A stretch of DNA of 10,416 nucleotides from Bdellovibrio sp. CG10_big_fil_rev_8_21_14_0_10_47_8 (lineage in GTDB: Bacteria; Bdellovibrionota; Bdellovibrionia; Bdellovibrionales; Bdellovibrionaceae): NCBI GenBank assembly GCA_002773975.1, contig PEZR01000060.1, positions 1 to 10,416 of the forward strand, in the 5' to 3' direction. Positions 5,760 to 10,416 of the stretch are shown here, piece after piece; positions within the stretch are counted from its first letter, which is position 1, and the number at the start of each line of letters is the position of its first letter. The notes below the pieces were generated by a model. That model saw nothing but the letters and a program-made list of their open reading frames with translations. It was not told where the DNA came from and made no database searches. The translations under genes and the position numbers were made by a program.

Positions 5760-6821
5760 ATGATGTCTTATGAAATTTATCGACGAATGGTGACCTATGT
5801 TTTGTTGCTGATCATTTGTGGGGGAATGGGGTTTTTGCTTTGGCCTTTTTTGGGGCCCATGGTGATGGCCCTGATTTTTGCCGTGGCAATGGAGCCCTTT
5901 CACCAAATGCTGGTGGATCGTGGAATTGGGAACCGGTCGTCGGCGCTCATTGTGTCCTTGGTATTTTCCGTAGTGATTCTTCTGCCGTCGATTTTATTGG
6001 TCGTTAATGGAATCAATACCCTTTTGAATTTTATTCGAGAACAGACTCTTCTGCCAACCACTGAAAAAGTGGGAACAGCAATAGCCGGTGGCAAGGGGGG
6101 CTTTGAGCTGTCGCCATTCATCGGACAGATATTTGCCCATCTGGGGCTGTCCCCACTGCAGCTCTCAAACCTCGTTGGAGCCACAATAGAAAAAATCAGT
6201 GGATTTGTTTTGCAGATTTTTAGTGGATTTTTGAAAGGGCTTCCTCAGTTGGTCCTCAGTCTTTTGATCGGAGTTCTGGCCATCTATTTTTCTTTGGCAG
6301 AAAAGAATCAGATCCAAGATTTTTTGGTCAGATATTCTCCTCTTTCCCAAAAAAAGATGGAGGCTCTCGCCAGCGCCTTTCGTCGCAGCAGCAATACGGT
6401 GATTTTGACAAACCTGGCGGGAGGCTTGATTCAGGCATTTACCTTCGGCGCCGCAGGTTTGCTTCTGGGAACGGAGCAATTATTTTTGATCTTTTTCAGT
6501 GCTTTTCTTCTGTCATTTATGCCGATCGTTGGAACGGCTCCTTTGACGATTTGTTTGGCGGTGAATTATTTCGTGGTAGATCAGCCATTGTTGGGAGGAG
6601 CGTGGGTGCTGGCAGGAATTGTTGCGGGCGTGTCTGACAACCTGGTTAAACCCCTGGTGATTCAAGCCGGAGTCAGGACGCATCCCTTTTTAGCACTTCT
6701 GACAGTTCTCGGCGGAGTGATCACTCTGGGAGTTCCTGGTCTATTTCTAGGTCCTTTGTTGGCTGGACTTTTCACCACCTGTGGGCCCATTTTAACCGAA
6801 GTCCCCACCGAGAATTCCTGA
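5760..6821 (+). CDS. AI-2E/PerM-family membrane transporter
   Basis: This 353-residue integral membrane protein has about eight hydrophobic segments: roughly 11-30, 30-48, 61-83, 148-180, 212-235, 240-266, 276-297 and 308-338. The soluble stretch between the third and fourth (about 90-145) and the family ending are diagnostic: SDNLVKPLVIQAGVRTHPFL (292-311), then LTVLGGVITLGVPGLFLGPL (314-333). These match the AI-2E transporter family (PF01594; PerM, YdiK, TqsA). Members export small molecules or ions, including autoinducer-2 in TqsA and Na+/H+ exchange in some others; the substrate here cannot be named. Two ATGs in a row occur at 5760 and 5763, with GGTG at 5749-5752 as a weak ribosome site. 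It is divergent from truC and lies 52 bases before the pseudouridine synthase-methyltransferase fusion, so the two are likely co-transcribed. Confidence 0.88.
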   Translation: MMSYEIYRRMVTYVLLLIICGGMGFLLWPFLGPMVMALIFAVAMEPFHQMLVDRGIGNRSSALIVSLVFSVVILLPSILLVVNGINTLLNFIREQTLLPTTEKVGTAIAGGKGGFELSPFIGQIFAHLGLSPLQLSNLVGATIEKISGFVLQIFSGFLKGLPQLVLSLLIGVLAIYFSLAEKNQIQDFLVRYSPLSQKKMEALASAFRRSSNTVILTNLAGGLIQAFTFGAAGLLLGTEQLFLIFFSAFLLSFMPIVGTAPLTICLAVNYFVVDQPLLGGAWVLAGIVAGVSDNLVKPLVIQAGVRTHPFLALLTVLGGVITLGVPGLFLGPLLAGLFTTCGPILTEVPTENS

Positions 6822-6873
6822 TCAGCAAGAAAATATTGGCCGTGCCTGAATTCTTCGGACATACTGTGGACAT

Positions 6874-8454
6874 ATGAATTTCCTCAGGTTGTCGGATCCT
6901 CTGCTCCAAGTATTGTTTGAAGATGAGGACATCATTGCCATTGATAAGCCTTATGGGTTCAATGCCCATACCAATGATTCGAAAATTGAACATTCAGAGC
7001 TTATTCAAGATGGCCTGATTGAGATTTTTGAAAAACAACGAGGAAAAAAACTGCATATTATTCACCGTCTGGATCAGACGACGACCGGAGTAATGATTTT
7101 TGGCAAATCCGTTGAGTCCGCCAAAAAATATGCCGAATATTTTTTTAACCGTCAGGTAAAAAAAACTTATTGGTTTATTACCAAAAGTGAATCTGCCGAG
7201 AAAAAGTTTTGTATCGATCAGAGCATCCTTCATAAGGGTCGAGAGTTGGATGCAAAAACAGATTTAAGTCAGCTGGAAACACAAGCTAGTTTTGAATTGT
7301 GGGAAGCTCATCCAAAGACGGGGCGAAATCATCAGATTCGCATTCATGCCAAGGTCGCTGGGATTCCAATTCTTGGTGATCAGAAATACTCTGGAGCTGT
7401 TTTTCCATTTTTATGTTTGCACAATCACCGAATTGAATTTCCCAACGGTATTGTCATTGTCTCTGAGCCTCCGGCCTATTTCAAAAATTTATCCTGGCTT
7501 CAAGAGTCTGTTCTGATCAAAACTTTGTTCGAGGTTGACCGGCGGCAACGTCTTTTTTCCTTCTCCCCAAAGGCAAGCCTGTGTTTTCGCTGGAGGCATT
7601 CCTCCCTTTCGAGTAAAGACACTGGATGGAATTTAGACCAGCTGGGTCCGATCGCAATCCTGAACTGGATGAAGGAAAGATGGGGAGAAGAAGAGACGGC
7701 TGCTTTCCAGGCAGTTTCAATGTGGATCCAAAAACCAATTCTCGTTCGTCGAAGCGGCGGGCAGGCGCTTTTGTGGATAGATCTCGAAAAAAAAATGGAT
7801 TCGGAGAGCTTAACCTGGATCGCAGAAGAAGAAAAAATGAGATTCGAGATTCGTGCAGAGTCTGGTTCAATTTATGGCCCCAGTCTGGATCAACGCCTGC
7901 AAAGGAATTGGCTGTTTCACCATGCCAAAGGAAAAACCGTGTTGAATTTATTCTCGTCGATGGGGGGCTACAGTTTGGCAGCGGCCCTCGGCGGGGCGAG
8001 CTCAGTTCTTTCCGTGGATTTGGGAAAAAATGCTTTGAATTGGACTCGGAAGAATTTTGAACTCAACGGATTGGATCCGCAGAACTTTCAGTTCTTTTGC
8101 CGAGACAGTTTGAGTTTCATTGAGCAATCAAGGAATAAAAATTTAAAGTATGATGTGATCACTTGCGACGCCCCATCATTCTATCGTCGGGAACGGGGAG
8201 TTTTTAAGCTCGATGCCGAGGTTGAAAATTTGCTCGGGGGTTGTCTGTATTGTTTGAACCCGGGGGGAGCTCTTTTGTTCTCCACCCACATGGAAGAACT
8301 ATTTCTGGATGATCTTCGAAAGTTAATCGAAAAGGTGCAAAACCATCTCAAGATCTCACAGCTTGAAATCAACAGTCTGTTTCCATCCCTGGATTTTGAA
8401 CTTCCCGAAGAGAAGACTTTACTAAAGTCCTTTCTGATCCAAGTAGGTGGATGA
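6874..8454 (+). CDS. RluA-type pseudouridine synthase fused to RlmI/RlmK-like methyltransferase
   Basis: This 526-residue protein joins two RNA-modifying domains. Residues 10-200 are an RluA-family pseudouridine synthase: IIAIDKPYGFNAHTND (20-35), then LHIIHRLDQTTTGVMIFGKS (60-79) with catalytic Asp67, then HPKTGRNHQIRIHAKVAGIP (146-165) and ILGDQKYSG (166-174). Residues about 225-526 resemble the RlmI/RlmK class of SAM-dependent rRNA methyltransferases: a beta-rich region (225-330), then motif I VLNLFSSMGGYSLAAAL (356-372), the acidic SAM-ribose motif SVDLGKNALNW (380-390), ENF-like RKNFELNGL (392-400), and the catalytic loop CDAPSFYRRERGVF (431-444). The loop has DAPS where relatives usually have DPPS. 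There is one continuous frame with no internal start of note, so this is a true fusion. Substrate is most likely 23S rRNA, by family; the exact bases are unknown. Weak GTGGA precedes ATG 6874. Confidence 0.86.
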   Translation: MNFLRLSDPLLQVLFEDEDIIAIDKPYGFNAHTNDSKIEHSELIQDGLIEIFEKQRGKKLHIIHRLDQTTTGVMIFGKSVESAKKYAEYFFNRQVKKTYWFITKSESAEKKFCIDQSILHKGRELDAKTDLSQLETQASFELWEAHPKTGRNHQIRIHAKVAGIPILGDQKYSGAVFPFLCLHNHRIEFPNGIVIVSEPPAYFKNLSWLQESVLIKTLFEVDRRQRLFSFSPKASLCFRWRHSSLSSKDTGWNLDQLGPIAILNWMKERWGEEETAAFQAVSMWIQKPILVRRSGGQALLWIDLEKKMDSESLTWIAEEEKMRFEIRAESGSIYGPSLDQRLQRNWLFHHAKGKTVLNLFSSMGGYSLAAALGGASSVLSVDLGKNALNWTRKNFELNGLDPQNFQFFCRDSLSFIEQSRNKNLKYDVITCDAPSFYRRERGVFKLDAEVENLLGGCLYCLNPGGALLFSTHMEELFLDDLRKLIEKVQNHLKISQLEINSLFPSLDFELPEEKTLLKSFLIQVGG

Positions 8455-8462
8455 CATAGGCC

Positions 8463-8738
8463 TTATTTCCCGCTGACGGTTTCGGCAGGAAGCTGATCGA
8501 AGGCTGGCGGAATATTTTGTTCAATTTCTCGACGAAAATTGCGGCGGATTTTGACTCGTTCATCCAGGTCGAATTTATTTCGATTTAAAAACATCGCGCC
8601 GTTTTTATTGGCTTCACCTTGAATTTTAACGTCTTCCAAATTCACTCGGTTTTGAAACTGCACATTATTTTGTGCCCAGGTCAAAGCGGGTGTAGAGAGA
8701 AGGGTCATAATTGTGATCAGGGTCAGTTTTTGATTCAT
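8463..8738 (-). CDS. Small secreted protein downstream of the repeat-domain protein
   Basis: From ATG 8738 this is a 91-residue protein with a typical signal peptide (MNQKLTLITIMTLLSTPALTWA, cut before Gln23) and a mature part of about 69 residues. An alternative in-frame ATG at 8762 would add eight polar residues; neither start has a clear ribosome site, and 8738 is preferred because it gives the more typical signal peptide. The mature chain is rich in Asn, Arg and Glu: NRVNLEDVKIQGEANKNG, then NRNKFDLDERVKIRRNFRRE. It has no cysteine and ends in a proline-containing tail. The pattern faintly recalls small periplasmic proteins of myxobacterial and bdellovibrio motility clusters, but I cannot assign it. 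It follows the large repeat protein by 97 bases on the same strand, suggesting a shared surface module, and its stop is 8 bases from the convergent fusion gene. Confidence 0.65.
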   Translation of the reverse strand: MNQKLTLITIMTLLSTPALTWAQNNVQFQNRVNLEDVKIQGEANKNGAMFLNRNKFDLDERVKIRRNFRREIEQNIPPAFDQLPAETVSGK

Positions 8739-8835
8739 GCTTTTATTATCTGAGATGCCCATGGAAAAGATGAAGAAAAAACTCCAGGATCCAGGACTTA
8801 GATCCCGATTATAAAATTCAGCCTTTTGGGTGATT

Positions 8836-10416
8836 TTAATTCCCGGAGATTTTGCTCCACTCGACCATCAAGGCCTTGTCGGCAGGGGTCCAGTTCCCCG
8901 CTCGGTCTTGTGCGATCACACAGACCCTCACTTTTCCATTGGGAAGCTGGTGCAAATCCAGCTGGGTGCTCTGCTTGACCGCCGCAGGAGGCGAATAAGA
9001 GCTCAAATCAGCACAATTGACAGAGCTTCCGTATTTGTAACGGTAAAGGACCACGTTCTCGGTGGGGTTGCCATCAACAGGACCGACTTGGAGGGACAAT
9101 TTGTCCACCGCGCTTAGGCCCTTGGGTTGTCCCGTCAGCGTTGGTTTGGGAGGGGTCACGTCTCGACGGAAGCTGGCCGTGGCGGCTTGTTTCAGTGGAG
9201 TCCAGTTTCCAGCACTGTCTCTGGCGATCACACAAACAATCAGATCTGTTTCTTTGAATCCCGTGAGCGAAACTTGAATGGCCGTGCTGCTGGATCTTTC
9301 GGTGGAATATCCACCGGCAGATCCGCAGTCGGTGACGCTCTTCAAATTCAGTTTGTATTTATAGGCATCTATTCTGTCGCCACTCACTGAGATAAAAGTC
9401 GAACTCATATTGGTAACGACTGGGGGGACCCCAACGAGATTGATGGTGGCTGGTTTTGTATCTTTGTTCCACTGAACAGAGGTGGCTTGGCTGGTGGTTT
9501 GCCATTGCTCGGCGGAATTTTTTCCAAGCGCGCAGAGAACGATCGACCCGTCGGTCATTTTGCTCACATCCACTTTGTAGCTCTGAGAGATATTGATAAA
9601 ATTCGAGTAGCCAGAAGTGTCTAAACACCGAACGCTGGAACTTGGACCATATTTGACTCGGTAATAGGTAATATCCGCTCCGGATGCGCGCAATTGGAAG
9701 GACAGGGTCGAGCTGTCGCCTTGAGGATATCCAGAGATTTGAACTTGAGGAGGCATTGATCCGACAGAGCCGGTTTTTTGGACCGCTAATGACGACGCTG
9801 ATGAACTTTGAGTCGTTTTGCTGATGCCAAGATCATTGGCACTTTGGGTGGTGACCGGTGAGCCAGCAGTTTTTCGCCATTGGTAAGCAGTCGGGTTGCT
9901 CTCTGACTGCTCAGCGCCCGAGCTATCTCGGCCAAGAACACAAACTGTTATTGGTCCATCTGGAAAACCAGCCAGATCACGATCAATGGCTGTGGCCGCA
10001 GATAGGGCTAAGCTGTACCCGGTGGCATCTTTGCAATTGGTGGAATCGCTGGGTCCCAATTTGTATCGAAATCCCACCACATTTGTTCCGGACACGGTGA
10101 TATGAACGCGGTTGGCGCTGCTAACGGCATCTGGGACAAAGTTCAACGAGGCAACGGGCTGGTTGCCATTGACCGCAACGTTTTTCGGTTTGACTTCGGG
10201 GTGATCGAAACCTTTTTTCTCGACGGTGCCGACATCATAGATTTCTTTGACCACCGTAATCTCAGGAGCGGTGGCCGTTGTCGGTGGGATTTCATAAATA
10301 TTGTTGGACCAAAAGAAGCTATCATAAATAGACCGATCAAATTCAAAATCCTTGGCGATTTGAGCATACGGATCACGAAGCTCAACGGCAGCAATGGCGC
10401 CAGCATCTTGCATGGA
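8836..10416 (-). CDS. Large surface protein with four Ig/FN3-like disulfide repeats (5' end outside window)
   Basis: The reading frame is open to the right edge, and the first Met in the window (10413) begins without a signal peptide, so this is the C-terminal part of a longer protein. Counting from that Met, residues 1-80 are an unassigned segment. Four homologous domains of about 100 residues follow at about 84-181, 221-319, 320-420 and 421-521. Each has a Y-[KR]-Y-K-[LY]-like strand, then Cys-x3-(T/S/G)GYS, then an (I/V)xVC(V/A)(I/L) strand and RDSAGNWTP-like turn. The cysteine pairs are 127/158, 263/294, 363/394 and 467/498, each exactly 31 apart, implying one disulfide per domain and therefore export. 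A Ser/Thr/Gln-rich linker (182-220) separates the first domain from the others. Such tandem beta-sandwiches usually serve adhesion or spacing at the cell surface. The fold is inferred from the pattern; no catalytic domain is seen in this part. Confidence 0.82.
   Translation of the reverse strand, partial: SMQDAGAIAAVELRDPYAQIAKDFEFDRSIYDSFFWSNNIYEIPPTTATAPEITVVKEIYDVGTVEKKGFDHPEVKPKNVAVNGNQPVASLNFVPDAVSSANRVHITVSGTNVVGFRYKLGPSDSTNCKDATGYSLALSAATAIDRDLAGFPDGPITVCVLGRDSSGAEQSESNPTAYQWRKTAGSPVTTQSANDLGISKTTQSSSASSLAVQKTGSVGSMPPQVQISGYPQGDSSTLSFQLRASGADITYYRVKYGPSSSVRCLDTSGYSNFINISQSYKVDVSKMTDGSIVLCALGKNSAEQWQTTSQATSVQWNKDTKPATINLVGVPPVVTNMSSTFISVSGDRIDAYKYKLNLKSVTDCGSAGGYSTERSSSTAIQVSLTGFKETDLIVCVIARDSAGNWTPLKQAATASFRRDVTPPKPTLTGQPKGLSAVDKLSLQVGPVDGNPTENVVLYRYKYGSSVNCADLSSYSPPAAVKQSTQLDLHQLPNGKVRVCVIAQDRAGNWTPADKALMVEWSKISGN

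Noticed and set aside
7626..8060. A 144-codon + strand frame inside the fusion gene.
   Set aside because: It is out of frame with the strongly supported methyltransferase domain and has an Arg/Gly-rich, non-protein-like composition.
8776..8805. A possible terminator on the minus strand after the repeat-domain gene: GATCC/GGATC arms followed by a run of T.
   Set aside because: The stem is only 5 bases and the T-run starts about five bases after it, so it does not meet the usual form of an intrinsic terminator.

Overview
The window reads as a chromosomal stretch from a Gram-negative, protein-secreting bacterium. It is dense in short, overlapping or nearly abutting genes, several of which carry Sec-type signal peptides. 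A predatory Bdellovibrio-like (Bdellovibrionota) source is my best guess, from the overall feel of the secreted and hypothetical proteins and the RNA-modification gene set. No rRNA or other marker gene is present to confirm it. No tRNA, rRNA, CRISPR array, transposase or phage gene was seen.

Left part (1-1670, + strand): a winged-helix DNA-binding protein overlaps a DNA-polymerase-beta-type nucleotidyltransferase by 4 bases (GTGA). This two-gene layout resembles toxin-antitoxin/AbiE-like or MNT-type cassettes. A DUF4336-like metallo-beta-lactamase-fold protein follows.

Secreted cluster (1824-3853, + strand): three consecutive genes encode proteins with signal peptides. The first is a clear protein-glutaminase (protein-glutamine deamidase) homologue with Cys70, His114 and Asp134. 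The second is a small secreted protein whose start overlaps the enzyme's stop. The third is an unrecognised 296-residue secreted protein. The enzyme appears to have no propeptide, so the overlapping small protein is a candidate inhibitor or chaperone supplied in trans. This is the most intriguing biological idea in the window. A hairpin at 3868-3894 separates the cluster from a convergent minus-strand block.

RNA-modification block (3911-8454): on the minus strand truC (tRNA pseudouridine-65 synthase) overlaps tapT (DTW-domain tRNA acp3U synthase), followed by a small lysine-rich protein. A 12-base perfect inverted repeat brackets the truC leader, and one arm covers part of the truC start codon. 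Divergently, on the + strand, lies an AI-2E/PerM-family membrane protein, then a 526-residue protein that fuses an RluA-type pseudouridine synthase to an RlmI/RlmK-like SAM methyltransferase.

Right part (8463-10416, minus strand): a large gene running off the window edge encodes at least four Ig/FN3-like repeats, each with two cysteines exactly 31 residues apart. A small secreted protein follows it. Together these look like a cell-surface or periplasmic module.
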